Position numbers and translations under genes: made by a program
Shown: positions 28,680 to 37,891 of the stretch, in pieces
How the letters are laid out: the number at the start of each line of letters is the position of its first letter
How positions within the stretch are numbered: position 1 is the first letter of the stretch
Assembly (NCBI RefSeq): GCF_030732845.1
Contig: NZ_JASHKA010000001.1
Span: forward strand, 1-64,000
Direction: 5' to 3'
Length of the DNA stretch: 64,000 nucleotides
DNA from: Roseibium sp. MMSF_3544
GTDB taxonomy: Bacteria; Pseudomonadota; Alphaproteobacteria; Rhizobiales; Stappiaceae
Notes under the pieces: model-generated
Told to the model about the DNA's origin: nothing
Database searches by the model: none
What the model saw: only the letters and a program-made list of their open reading frames with translations

Positions 28680-29275
28680 TAGACCTCTTTGTCGTCCGGT
28701 GTCAGGACGCCGCGATATCGGACCAGCATTCCGATCCCGGGCAGCGAGACTTTGACATCGAAGTTGAAACGTCCGTTTTCTTCGAACTCGCTCGCCTGGC
28801 TGACGGGCACAAGCCATCGAGGCAACGGCACGCCAAAGCCTCGCGCGCGTTTCACCGGATAGTGCAGGCGGGCGTTTTCAAATTCGAGATCAATGTCGAA
28901 TTCGAGCGCTCCGAAACGCTCGCATATGTGACCGCCACCATTGGCGCCACGCAGCGACAACACGGACGCGAAAGTCTTTTTGCCGAACGTGCGTTGCCAG
29001 TGTTCCTTGTCACCACGCCGTTCAATTGCAACGGTCACCGGCACGTCATTCGCCTCAGGCGGAAACCCGACCAGAGCGCAAACCAGGTTTCCAAGTCCGG
29101 AATTTCCGCGCGTTACATCTGCAGTGCCCCGAAAAGTACGGCTGCTGGAGACTTCATGGAGGTCGCGGACCGGTTCAGGCAGCGCAAAATAGTCAGCCCC
29201 CAACGCCTGTTTGAACAGGCACGGTGTTGTCTCTTCTTCTGTCGCGCTATGCACGTTCACCGGGTCTGCTTTCAT
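28679..29275 (-). CDS. DUF4166 domain-containing protein
   Basis: A 198-aa protein matching the DUF4166 pattern: FKQALGADYFALPEPVRDLH at the start, RTFRGTADVTRG, GFPPEANDVPVTVAIER and the C-terminal MLVRYRGVLTPD. Function unknown. It follows the DCC-family gene by 42 bp on the same strand, and the two families often occur together. The stop codon TAG is completed by the end of MITE copy 2. Confidence 0.82.
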   Translation of the reverse strand: MKADPVNVHSATEEETTPCLFKQALGADYFALPEPVRDLHEVSSSRTFRGTADVTRGNSGLGNLVCALVGFPPEANDVPVTVAIERRGDKEHWQRTFGKKTFASVLSLRGANGGGHICERFGALEFDIDLEFENARLHYPVKRARGFGVPLPRWLVPVSQASEFEENGRFNFDVKVSLPGIGMLVRYRGVLTPDDKEV

Positions 29276-29317
29276 TATACGCGCCTGATACCGGGCGCTC
29301 CTTTAAAAGTTTGCGGG

Positions 29318-29722
29318 TCACTCCACGAGCCGGTTCTTCAAGTCCTTGGACGGCAAGGGGCAGGATCTCTTGCCGAACGTATACCTGTTCCGGGCAATGC
29401 GGTCATAGAGCCAGTTCGCAAGGGATTTGGGGAGTAAGTCAACGATTGCAAGAAGGGCCCATGGTCCGCCAATGCTTCGCATCGCTGCCGCAAAGGATGC
29501 CATTTTGGTGTAGGCCTTGCCGTCCAGAATGACGATGTTCGTATCCCAGTCATCCGGGTCGAGGCCGTGTTTTTCGTAGAGCGCGCGCCCGGTTGCGGAT
29601 TGTGCGCTGACAAATCGAAAGCCGGCCTTCCTGTCACGTTCCGCCATAAAGCGTGCAAAGCCGGAGCAGATGATGCACTCGGCGTCGAAGATGATCAGGT
29701 TTTCGCCCAGAGTTTCCGACAT
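29318..29722 (-). CDS. DCC family thiol-disulfide oxidoreductase-like protein (DUF393)
   Basis: A 134-aa protein with the DxxCxxC signature near its start (DAECIICSGF) and the thioredoxin-like helix after it, typical of DUF393/DCC proteins. A redox or thiol role is presumed for the family but not demonstrated. First gene of a two-gene unit with DUF4166. Confidence 0.88.
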   Translation of the reverse strand: MSETLGENLIIFDAECIICSGFARFMAERDRKAGFRFVSAQSATGRALYEKHGLDPDDWDTNIVILDGKAYTKMASFAAAMRSIGGPWALLAIVDLLPKSLANWLYDRIARNRYTFGKRSCPLPSKDLKNRLVE

Positions 29723-29952
29723 GGCTGCGTTGCTTTTCCAGCTGTTGCGATCAACCTTTTACGCAAGAATGTGCCGCACAGGTAATCCTGTTGCACAGCG
29801 TAAGTGTTTTCGGGAGCAAGAAGAGGCTGCATATCGTCGCATTTGCAGAATTTGTGAGTGTCATTCTAACCGTAAAACGCAGGCAAAAGCCCTTCTATCA
29901 GATGACTGTGAAACCCGAACAAGCGTCTTGCCGCTGAAGGACCGATAAGATA

Positions 29953-29970
29953 GTAACGTAATAACATTAC
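29953..29970. promoter_or_regulatory. Zur-like box before the COG0523 gene
   Basis: GTAACGTAATAACATTAC is an 18-bp imperfect palindrome 24 bp upstream of the GTPase start, in the form expected for a Zur site. The operon behind it (COG0523 and DUF1826) is a typical Zur target. Confidence 0.6.
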
Positions 29971-29994
29971 AAATCTGTCTAGCCAGGAGTTTCC

Positions 29995-31209
29995 ATGCCA
30001 GATACCCGTTTGCCCGTAACCGTTCTCTCCGGTTTTCTGGGAGCCGGAAAAACCACGCTGCTCAACCGTGTCCTCAACAACCGCGAAGGCCTCAAGGTAG
30101 CGGTCATTGTCAACGACATGTCGGAAGTGAACATTGATGCCGATCTCGTGCGTTCAGGTGGGGCAGAGCTCAGCAAGACAGATGAAACACTGGTCGAAAT
30201 GTCCAATGGCTGCATTTGTTGCACCCTGCGCGACGACCTCCTGAACGAAGTCAGGCGACTTTCGGAAGAGAAGAAATTCGATTACCTGCTCATTGAATCC
30301 ACGGGCATTTCCGAACCCCTGCCGGTCGCGGCAACCTTCGAATTCAGGGACGAATACGGTGAGAGCCTGTCTGACGTATCCCGGCTGGACACGATGGTGA
30401 CGGTCGTCGACGCGGTCAATCTGCTGAAGGATTACTCGAGCCACGATTTCCTGCACGATCGTGGTGAAACGATGGGAGAAGAAGACGAGCGCACGCTCGT
30501 ACATCTCCTCACCGATCAGATCGAGTTTGCGGATGTTGTGGTTCTGAACAAGGTCAGCGCGGCAACCCCGGATCAGGTCGACGCTGCCCGCAAGATCATT
30601 CGCAGCCTGAATGCGGATGCCAGGATCCTGGAGGCGGACTACAGCGAGATCGCGCCTTCCGAGATCCTCGACACGAAGATGTTCGATTTTGAAAAGGCGC
30701 ACGAGCACCCGCTGTGGGCGAAGGAGCTCTATGGTTTTGCCGACCATGTGCCGGAAACTGAGGAATACGGTGTCGCGTCCTATGTTTACCGGGCGCGCCG
30801 GCCGTTCCACCCGCAGAAAATCCACGACGTTCTCAACGGACAGCTCCCGGGCGTGATCCGGGCAAAAGGCCATTTCTGGATCGGCAGTCGCCCGGAATGG
30901 GTTCTTGAGTTTTCACTGGCAGGCGCGCTTTCGAGCATTGCACCGCTTGGTACCTGGTGGGCATCGGTTCCGTTGAACCGCTGGCCAGACGACGAGCGGG
31001 CGCGTGCGTATGCAAAGTCCCACTGGGTCGAGCCGTTCGGAGACCGCCGGCAGGAGATCGTCTTCATCGGCGCAGGTATTGACTGGCCCATGATCAAGAC
31101 CATGCTGGACACTTGTCTGATCGAAGAAGAGGACGGTGACGACTTGGCTGCCTTCTCCGGCCTGCCGGATCCATTTCCTGTCTTTCGCCGCGCGGAGCAT
31201 GCCGCATGA
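29995..31209 (+). CDS. COG0523 (CobW/ZigA-type) GTP-binding metallochaperone
   Basis: A 404-aa G3E-family GTPase. Walker A is GFLGAGKTT (residues 13-21), the metal-binding CxCC motif is GCICC (Cys 73, 75, 76), the guanine-specificity element is NKVS, and a CobW C-terminal domain (about 265-390) follows. Zinc-linked members (ZigA/YciC) are thought to supply zinc to essential enzymes during starvation. The Zur-like box and the DUF1826 partner point to that subgroup, not to cobalamin synthesis. The stop overlaps the next start (ATGA). Confidence 0.9.
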   Translation: MPDTRLPVTVLSGFLGAGKTTLLNRVLNNREGLKVAVIVNDMSEVNIDADLVRSGGAELSKTDETLVEMSNGCICCTLRDDLLNEVRRLSEEKKFDYLLIESTGISEPLPVAATFEFRDEYGESLSDVSRLDTMVTVVDAVNLLKDYSSHDFLHDRGETMGEEDERTLVHLLTDQIEFADVVVLNKVSAATPDQVDAARKIIRSLNADARILEADYSEIAPSEILDTKMFDFEKAHEHPLWAKELYGFADHVPETEEYGVASYVYRARRPFHPQKIHDVLNGQLPGVIRAKGHFWIGSRPEWVLEFSLAGALSSIAPLGTWWASVPLNRWPDDERARAYAKSHWVEPFGDRRQEIVFIGAGIDWPMIKTMLDTCLIEEEDGDDLAAFSGLPDPFPVFRRAEHAA

Positions 31210-31829
31210 GCCTGGCTGAATCCTTTGCTCCTGCACAGGGACGTGCCCAGGATGTCCTGATGGGGCGTGATCCGGACGTTCTTGGCGATATTGCAAGCCC
31301 AGGTGTTGCTGCGGCGATCTGGACACGCTCGTGCGACAAGGAGTTTGAAGCCTGGGTCGACAGTTTGCCCATGGAAAATCTGCCGGAACTGCGGACCGTC
31401 GTCCCTGTTCATCTGGCAGAAGCAGCAGCAATCGCAGCCTGTGAGGAAGCAAAGATAAAGCCCGGTCCGCAAATGGACATGTTGACCGGCGACATCGGTG
31501 CGCTCGCTCTCATGTTGGCAAAATCGCTTGGCGTGGATCACGTGAAAATACGCCTTGATGTCACCGACGAGGTCATGTGCCCGAAGTTTCATGTCGACAA
31601 TGTTCCGGCGCGATTGCTGTGCACGTATCGTGGAGCTGGTACGGAATATGTCCCGGCCGGCCTGGAAGCGGACCCTGCCAGCATTCGGCAGGTAGGACGC
31701 GGAGCTGCCGCATTGTTTCGCGGCGGCGCCTGGCCTGGCGATGAACGTACAGGTCTTCTTCACAGGTCACCCGACCCGGAAGCGGGAACAGGGGCCCGGT
31801 TGTTACTGGTGATCGATCCGGTTCTGTGA
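31206..31829 (+). CDS. DUF1826 family protein (zinc-starvation operon)
   Basis: A 207-aa protein of DUF1826. Conserved parts include [32 protein letters not shown] split around its Cys and His residues, suggestive of metal binding. Family members commonly accompany COG0523 GTPases in Zur regulons; the molecular role is not known. It is translationally coupled to the GTPase by a four-base overlap and followed by a terminator at 31934. Confidence 0.82.
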   Translation: MSLAESFAPAQGRAQDVLMGRDPDVLGDIASPGVAAAIWTRSCDKEFEAWVDSLPMENLPELRTVVPVHLAEAAAIAACEEAKIKPGPQMDMLTGDIGALALMLAKSLGVDHVKIRLDVTDEVMCPKFHVDNVPARLLCTYRGAGTEYVPAGLEADPASIRQVGRGAAALFRGGAWPGDERTGLLHRSPDPEAGTGARLLLVIDPVL

Positions 31830-31933
31830 AGGCATCAAACCGGTTCGGTCTGGTCCGAGAACAACGACAGGCTCGGTGTCTGGGTGGCCAACAGGTTTTG
31901 CTGGTTGAGATTTGGCTGGCAGCGGCCGACAGC

Positions 31934-31967
31934 GGACGTTCGGGATCAACTCCGCGAACGTCCTTTT
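31934..31967 (+). terminator. Terminator after the DUF1826 gene
   Basis: GGACGTTCG and CGAACGTCC form a perfect 9-bp stem with a 12-base loop, followed by TTTT, about 105 bp after the stop codon. Confidence 0.7.
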
Positions 31968-32020
31968 CGGCGGCACGAGCACCTGTTCTGCAGAGGACTG
32001 AAGCGTTCTGACCGATCTCG

Positions 32021-34453
32021 TCAGGCCTTGATTCGTTCCATTTTCGGATCATAGAGCGGATCAAGTGAAACGTCGGCCTTGACCCGTTCCGTTCCAACCT
32101 CAAGCTCATAGTTCGCGGACAGCACATGATCGCTTGTAACGCCGTCCGGATGCCGCACGTAACCGATCCCGATGCTCTTACCGAGGGTGTGGCCGTAGCC
32201 ACCTGAACTCAGCCAGCCACACCGTTCTCCATTGCGGTAGATGGTTTCGCGGCCGGACAGGATGACGTCGCCATCGGCCGTAAAGGTTGCGAGCCTTTTC
32301 TTCACGCCGGTCTTGCGCTGTTGCTCGACGGCACTGCGGCCCTTGAAGTCGGTCTTGGTCCTGAGCTTGACGGCCCAGCCAAGCCCGGCCTCGTCCGGCG
32401 TGTGGTCCGGACCGATATCGGCCCCCCAGGCGCGATATCCTTTTTCCAGGCGCAACGTTTCAATCGCGCGGTAGCCGGCATTGCGCAGACCGAATGGCTC
32501 GCCGGCCTCGTGCAGGGCGTCATAGACCGTTTGTGCATACTCGGTTGGTAGGTGCAGCTCCCAGCCGAGTTCGCCGACATAGGTGATGCGAAGTGCGAGA
32601 ACGGGGCAGCCGGCAATTCCGATCCGCTGCGCCTGGCCGAAGGGAAACGCGCTGTTGTTGAGATCAGCCCGCGTACAGGAAGAAAGAATGTCGCGCGCCT
32701 TTGGTCCGAACAGCGACAGAACCGAGTTTGAAGATGTGACGTCGAGAAGCTGCGCATTCAGACCAGCGGGAATGTTCCGCCGGATCCAGTCGAAATCATG
32801 CGTGGCAAAGCCGGTCCCGGTGACGATGTAGAATTCATCAATGGCCGCACGGACACAGGTTAGATCGCATTCAATGCCGCCGCGGTCATTCAGCATTTGC
32901 GTGTAACTGATCGACCCGACCGGTTTGTCGACACGGTTGGCCGCGATCCAACTGAGCGCGGCCTCGGCATCCGCGCCTTTCAGGATAAACTTTGCGAAAG
33001 ATGTCTGGTCGAAGAGGGCAGCGGTCTCGCGTGCGGCTCTGTGTTCCCGTCCGACCGGGCCGTGCCAGTTCGGCCGCTCGAACGTATAGATGTCACGCGC
33101 TTCTTCACCGGCTTCGGCGAACCAGTTCGGCCGTTCCCAGCCGAGCTTTTCGCCAAAGACCGCGCCATCCGCTTTCAGCCGGTCATAGAGCGGCGACCGG
33201 CGGCAGGGCCGGCCGCTTTCGTGTTCTTCCGATGGCCAGGCCATCGTGTAGTGTTTGCCGTAGGCCTCCAGCGTCCGGGTTCGCACCCAGTCCGTGTCGG
33301 TGTGGGGCCGCCCGAAACGCCGGATGTCGACCGGCCAGAGATCGAATGGCGGTTCACCCTTGGCGACCCATTCGGCCAGCGCCATACCGGCGCCGCCGCC
33401 AGACGCAATGCCAAAGGCATTGAAACCCGCACCGATGAAGACGTTCGCCATTTCAGGCGCTTCACCCAGTATGAAGTTGCCGTCCGGGGTGAAGCTCTCC
33501 GGCCCGTTGACCAGCTGCTTGATGCCGACCCTTTCAAGGTCCGGCACGCGCGGCAACGACAGTTCCATCAGTTGTTCGAAGTGATCGAAATTGCTGTCCA
33601 GAAGCTGGTAATCGAACGGATCCGGGACCCCTTCGATCGCCCAAGGAATGCCATTGGGCTCATATCCGCCCATGATGAGGCCGCCAACCTCTTCCTTGTA
33701 ATAGGTCAGCCGGTCCGGGTCGCGCAGGGTCGGCAGATTGGAAGGTACGTCAAAGGCCTCCGTAATCATGTACTGATGCTCGACGGACACCAGCGGCACC
33801 GTGACGCCGATCGTCGCCGCGAGCTCTCTTGTCCACTGCCCACAGCACAGGACAAGTTTTTCGCAAGCAATGTCGCCTTGCGCGGTCCGGACACCGATCA
33901 TGTTTCCGCGATCTGTCAGGATCTCAAGAACCGGCGTGTTTTCAACGAGCTTTGCACCACCCGCCCGCGCGCCCCTGGCGAGCGCCTGGGTGATGTCGGA
34001 CGGGCTTGCCTGACCGTCAGTCGGCAGAAAGGCGGCGCCGACGACGTCGCTGATATCCATCAGCGGCCACAGGTCCTGCGCTTCCGTGGGTGACAGCAAT
34101 TGCATGTCCAGGCCGAAACTGTGGGCCGTCGTCGCCTGTCGCCTGACCTCTGTCCAGCGTTCTTTGTTGCAGGCAAGACGGAGGCCGCCATTCATCTTCC
34201 ATCCGGTCGCTTGCCCGGTCTCTTCTTCCAGCCTGTCGTAAAGCGAGATGGAGTATCCGAGAAGCTGGGTGATGTTGGCATTGGAACGAAGCTGGCCGAC
34301 GAGGCCAGCGGCATGCCAGGTCGAGCCGGAGGTCAGCGCCGCCTTTTCCAAAAGCAGAACTTCCTGACCCATTTGCGCCAGGTGATAGGCCGTCGAACAC
34401 CCGACAATGCCGCCGCCGATGACGATGATTTTCGAGGAGGAGGGGAGTGACAT
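32021..34453 (-). CDS. FAD-dependent dimethylglycine/sarcosine dehydrogenase-like protein with GcvT domain
   Basis: An 810-aa protein with an N-terminal DAO-type flavin domain (GGGIVGCSTAYHLA; STWHAAGLV holds the His used for covalent FAD in this family), a middle FAO_M part, and C-terminal GcvT folate-binding domains (about residues 430-800). This architecture belongs to enzymes that demethylate dimethylglycine, sarcosine or related N-methyl amines and hand the methylene group to tetrahydrofolate. It follows a choline-kinase-like gene by 30 bp, which fits choline/betaine-derived substrates. The precise substrate is open. Confidence 0.9.
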   Translation of the reverse strand: MSLPSSSKIIVIGGGIVGCSTAYHLAQMGQEVLLLEKAALTSGSTWHAAGLVGQLRSNANITQLLGYSISLYDRLEEETGQATGWKMNGGLRLACNKERWTEVRRQATTAHSFGLDMQLLSPTEAQDLWPLMDISDVVGAAFLPTDGQASPSDITQALARGARAGGAKLVENTPVLEILTDRGNMIGVRTAQGDIACEKLVLCCGQWTRELAATIGVTVPLVSVEHQYMITEAFDVPSNLPTLRDPDRLTYYKEEVGGLIMGGYEPNGIPWAIEGVPDPFDYQLLDSNFDHFEQLMELSLPRVPDLERVGIKQLVNGPESFTPDGNFILGEAPEMANVFIGAGFNAFGIASGGGAGMALAEWVAKGEPPFDLWPVDIRRFGRPHTDTDWVRTRTLEAYGKHYTMAWPSEEHESGRPCRRSPLYDRLKADGAVFGEKLGWERPNWFAEAGEEARDIYTFERPNWHGPVGREHRAARETAALFDQTSFAKFILKGADAEAALSWIAANRVDKPVGSISYTQMLNDRGGIECDLTCVRAAIDEFYIVTGTGFATHDFDWIRRNIPAGLNAQLLDVTSSNSVLSLFGPKARDILSSCTRADLNNSAFPFGQAQRIGIAGCPVLALRITYVGELGWELHLPTEYAQTVYDALHEAGEPFGLRNAGYRAIETLRLEKGYRAWGADIGPDHTPDEAGLGWAVKLRTKTDFKGRSAVEQQRKTGVKKRLATFTADGDVILSGRETIYRNGERCGWLSSGGYGHTLGKSIGIGYVRHPDGVTSDHVLSANYELEVGTERVKADVSLDPLYDPKMERIKA

Positions 34454-34483
34454 GCAGGCTCTCTAGGTCAACAGATCTTGGTC

Positions 34484-35362
34484 TTACAGTTCACGGAATT
34501 CGGAGAGTGCGGCGTTCAGCCGGTCCATGTTTTCACTCGTATAGGCGGCGTAGTCAAAGTCGAGTTCGGAGTGGATCTCGGACGTCATTGACCAGAGGGT
34601 TTCACGCATCAAGGACGTGCATTTCATGGCCTTGTAGGCGCGCCATCGTGTGTCGGAAGGAGCAGCTTCGTAATATTGATCGAGCATCGTTACTTCCTGC
34701 TCTTCGCTCAGGCCGTTATTGGAGGCAAGGCCGGCAAGATCGAAGAGTGGTGAGTTGAAGCCGCCATATTCCCAATCGATCAGCCAGAGCCGGTCCCCGT
34801 CATCGAGCAGATTGGCGGCAAGCAGGTCATTGTGGCCAACGACGAGGTCAACGGCTCCGACCGCTTTCCCAAGGTCAGCCAGTTTTTCCATCAGGCCGGG
34901 AAGTAAAGCTGAATGTGCTGACCCGTCAGCCTTCAGGCGCGCTGCATAGGTCCGGTTCACCTGGAACGGCCAGAAGGCGAGTATCGGCCCGGTGAGATGG
35001 CTTCCCAGATCGCGGTGAACCCTGGAGACCAGTTCTACGATTTTCGTCAAGGTTTCAGGCGCGCGGACATCAGCTTCCTCGAAGGTCTTTGCCTCAATGA
35101 AGTCCAGCACCAGAACGCCGGGTTCCTGGTGAACAACAGCCGGTGATACGCCGGCCGCTTCTGCGGCTCTGCTGAGCGCGAGCTCGTTCCAGCGCATGAC
35201 GCCGTGTTCGGGAATGTCGTTGCCGAGACGAACGACAAACTTGCGGCTGCCGTCGCGCACAACAAGATTGACATTGGTGATGCCGCCGTCCAGCGGTGTA
35301 ATGTCCTGAGGATCGGAAAAGCAGGTCAGCGCCGCTGCGCGGTCAATTGCTGTTTCAGACAT
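34484..35362 (-). CDS. Choline/ethanolamine kinase family phosphotransferase
   Basis: A 292-aa aminoglycoside-phosphotransferase-fold kinase. The catalytic Brenner motif is VVGHNDLLAANLL and the metal-binding Asp is in LIDWEYGGFNSP, as in choline kinases. It would phosphorylate choline, ethanolamine or a similar alcohol. It is the first gene of a two-gene unit with the DMGDH/GcvT protein, suggesting a shared quaternary or methylated amine pathway. Confidence 0.85.
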   Translation of the reverse strand: MSETAIDRAAALTCFSDPQDITPLDGGITNVNLVVRDGSRKFVVRLGNDIPEHGVMRWNELALSRAAEAAGVSPAVVHQEPGVLVLDFIEAKTFEEADVRAPETLTKIVELVSRVHRDLGSHLTGPILAFWPFQVNRTYAARLKADGSAHSALLPGLMEKLADLGKAVGAVDLVVGHNDLLAANLLDDGDRLWLIDWEYGGFNSPLFDLAGLASNNGLSEEQEVTMLDQYYEAAPSDTRWRAYKAMKCTSLMRETLWSMTSEIHSELDFDYAAYTSENMDRLNAALSEFREL

Positions 35363-35523
35363 GCATTAATTCCCCACCTTCGCGCTGACCTCGATGAGTT
35401 CGAACGGACGCCCTTTAAATGTCAATAGGCATCGTTTGGGGAAAAGCGGGTCCTAGCTTGCGCGAGCGTGCGCATCAAAGGTGTCCATGCGCAGTAAAGC
35501 GTGAACGCGAGCCTTTGCTTTCA

Positions 35524-36786
35524 TCATGCAAAACGTCGATCCGGGACAGCCGCGTGACGCTCCATTTCCGAGAGGCGCGTGTATCCGTCACGTGTTTGCG
35601 GCGTCTTGATGCCGAGGATACTCCCTGCAATCTGTGTGCGCAGGATCTGGGCAGTACCGCCGCCAATCGTGAACATGCGTACATCGCGATACATTCGCTC
35701 CAGCGGTTCGCGATCGCTGTATCCGCGTGCACCAAACATCTGCAGCGCGTCGCTGACCACCTTGATTGCCATTTCCGAAGCAAAGAGTTTTGCCCTGGCG
35801 GCCATCGTCATGTCGGGGTACTGGCTTCCATTCGGTCCACGTGAGCGTGCGGCCTCATGGAGCAGCAGTCGGGCCGCGTGAACTTGCGTGTCCATATCGG
35901 CAAGCATCCACTGAAGCCCCTGAAACTCCGCGAGTGGACGCCCGAACTGTTCACGCTGAAGGAGATAGTGTTTGGCACGTGCGAGCGCCCCGGCGGCGAC
36001 ACCCATGGCAATGGTGCCGGCCCCCACGCGCTGCGAATTGTAAGCGTTCATCAGCTCGGCAAATCCACGCTTCAAGCCGGATTGCGGTTGCACCAGCCAT
36101 TTCCCGTCGATCTCGACGTTTTCGAACCTTAGCTCCGCTTCCGGCATGCCGCAGATCCCCATGGTCTGTTCGCGCCCCATCACTCTGAAACCGTCAGGTA
36201 CCTCACCGGCTGCCAGGTCGGCAAAAAGAATGAAGCCACCGATCCCCTGATCGATCCCGGCCTCGTCCAACACGCGGGCAAACACGAGATAAAGCTTTGA
36301 GGTCCCGCCACCGGTGATCCAATGCTTGGCGCCATTGAGGATGTAGCTATCTCCACGCTTCTGCGCGGTTGTCTGCATCTCGGTTGCCGCGCTCCCGGCA
36401 TCTGGTTCCGTGATGCAGATCGCGGGCTTGTCTCCGGCCAGCACATGTTGCGCGCAAAACGCTTTCTGTTCGTGATTGCCGTATCCCATAACGGCACTGA
36501 TGCCGCCCATGTTCGCTTCGACAACCACCCGTGCGGTCAGTGTACAGACCTTGGCGATCTCCTCGACCACCATGGCAACGTCCAGAAAACTGGCTCCTTG
36601 TCCGCCGTATTTCCTCGGGATCGACATCCCCATGATTCTGGCATCGACGAGTTCGCCGACGTTTTGCCAGCAATAGGCCTTCGACCGGTCCCATTCGGCC
36701 GCACGGCGCTCAAATCGCGGTGCGAGTTCTTTTGCGACATTCACTAACGGATGGGTCAAGGCGCGCCCCCCAAGTTTGGCTGGCAT
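35524..36786 (-). CDS. Acyl-CoA dehydrogenase family protein
   Basis: A 420-aa flavoenzyme of the acyl-CoA dehydrogenase family: CITEPDAGS as flavin-binding segment, HWITGGG, REQFGRPLAEFQGLQWMLAD, and the C-terminal MFGARGYSDREPLERMYRDV helix that carries the late active-site region. The frame is open to 37227, but that part has no family similarity and overlaps the LysR gene; ATG 36786 gives the normal length, though no ribosome site is evident. The substrate is unknown. LysR lies divergently 69 bp away. Confidence 0.88.
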   Translation of the reverse strand: MPAKLGGRALTHPLVNVAKELAPRFERRAAEWDRSKAYCWQNVGELVDARIMGMSIPRKYGGQGASFLDVAMVVEEIAKVCTLTARVVVEANMGGISAVMGYGNHEQKAFCAQHVLAGDKPAICITEPDAGSAATEMQTTAQKRGDSYILNGAKHWITGGGTSKLYLVFARVLDEAGIDQGIGGFILFADLAAGEVPDGFRVMGREQTMGICGMPEAELRFENVEIDGKWLVQPQSGLKRGFAELMNAYNSQRVGAGTIAMGVAAGALARAKHYLLQREQFGRPLAEFQGLQWMLADMDTQVHAARLLLHEAARSRGPNGSQYPDMTMAARAKLFASEMAIKVVSDALQMFGARGYSDREPLERMYRDVRMFTIGGGTAQILRTQIAGSILGIKTPQTRDGYTRLSEMERHAAVPDRRFA

Positions 36787-36804
36787 CAGAATACACTTGC
36801 AGAA

Positions 36805-36821
36805 ATTCAGAACAATCGAAT
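36805..36821. promoter_or_regulatory. LysR-type box between acyl-CoA dehydrogenase and LysR
   Basis: ATTC-N9-GAAT, which contains a T-N11-A core, lies in the 69-bp space between the divergent genes. Position and form fit a LysR regulatory binding site. Confidence 0.45.
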
Positions 36822-36855
36822 AAATCTTGATATGAAATACAGGAAATCTGAAGTT

Positions 36856-37722
36856 ATGCAGACACGATCCTTGAGAACCCTCGTACGGGTTTCCAAAGTC
36901 GGCTCTTTTGCCAAAGCGGCGGAGCAACTGAACATGACGCTTTCGGCGCTTTCCATGCAGATGAAGGCACTGGAGACCGAACTTGGCGTTGATCTTTTTG
37001 ACCGCTCGATGCGGCCACCGAGACTGACGCCTGTCGGGCGATCGATCGTTGATGAGGCGGTCCCGCTTCTTCAGTGCGAGGAGAGCCTCCTGGAGATTTG
37101 CCGTTCCGACACCACACTCGTCGGTCATTTCCGCATCGGATTTGTAACCACGGCGGCAGTCCGGCTTCTGCCAGCCTTTTTGGAAAATGCAAAGCGGCAT
37201 GCACCGCAAGCATCGTTTGAACTGCAAACCGGTCTTTCGAAGGCCTTGCAGACCAAAGTTGTGAACGGGCAGCTCGATGCCGCCATCGTGACCGATGCTG
37301 ACGGGTTGCCAGACGCGCTTTCAGAGCTCATCCTGCGCAAAGAGCCATTGGTGTTTGCGGCATGCAAATCACTCCTGACGGCAGGCCTGGACGGTTTGCT
37401 AAAGGAACAGGCTTTCTTTCACTTCATGCCGGATACGGGGATCGGGAAGCTGATCGCAAACGAGATGTTGCAGCACAAGCGTCCGAAACACGCCGAGACG
37501 ATCGTCCTGGACAATCTTGAGGCGATCATGGAATGCGTTTCCGCAGGTCTCGGGTTTACCTTGCTCCCCGCGCCGGACGTCGAACGGTACCGCACTGAGG
37601 ATGTGACGACTGTGCCATCGCCGAAACTATTGGAAAGGAGACTGGTGCTCGCGACTTTGCGCGAGGGAGCGCTTGCAACGCATGCTGCCTCACTCGGGAA
37701 ACTGCTTGAATGGAAGTCCTGA
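36856..37722 (+). CDS. LysR family transcriptional regulator
   Basis: A 288-aa LysR protein: winged helix at residues 1-60 (LVRVSKVGSFAKAAEQLNMTLS) and an effector-binding domain of the PBP2 type. ATG 36856 is chosen over earlier in-frame starts because it gives the family N-terminus and has AGGAAATC upstream. It probably regulates the divergent acyl-CoA dehydrogenase. Confidence 0.9.
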   Translation: MQTRSLRTLVRVSKVGSFAKAAEQLNMTLSALSMQMKALETELGVDLFDRSMRPPRLTPVGRSIVDEAVPLLQCEESLLEICRSDTTLVGHFRIGFVTTAAVRLLPAFLENAKRHAPQASFELQTGLSKALQTKVVNGQLDAAIVTDADGLPDALSELILRKEPLVFAACKSLLTAGLDGLLKEQAFFHFMPDTGIGKLIANEMLQHKRPKHAETIVLDNLEAIMECVSAGLGFTLLPAPDVERYRTEDVTTVPSPKLLERRLVLATLREGALATHAASLGKLLEWKS

Positions 37723-37891
37723 ACAAGCCAGCGCAAGTGCTTGTGCATGAGCGAACAAAGTTCCGCCAAACTGACTGCAAAAACGTCGGTAAACGGACTT
37801 TCAGCGACAGTACCGGTTCGTCAGATTTGTCCGCTTTTGGCGGCCTTGCGAGGGGCGCAGGTCTCCTGAACAAGGTGTGCAGACAAGACAG

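Noticed and set aside
26596-28681. Composite transposon made by two direct MITE copies around pdxJ
   Set aside because: pdxJ is a core gene, the copies lack transposase, and each has its own TA duplication, which indicates two independent insertions.
32897-34093. 398-aa open frame on the plus strand
   Set aside because: Antisense to the DMGDH/GcvT gene; Arg-rich shadow translation with no motif.
36787-37227. N-terminal extension of the acyl-CoA dehydrogenase frame
   Set aside because: Overlaps the LysR gene on the other strand, is Cys/Arg-rich without similarity to the family, and would make the protein 147 residues too long.
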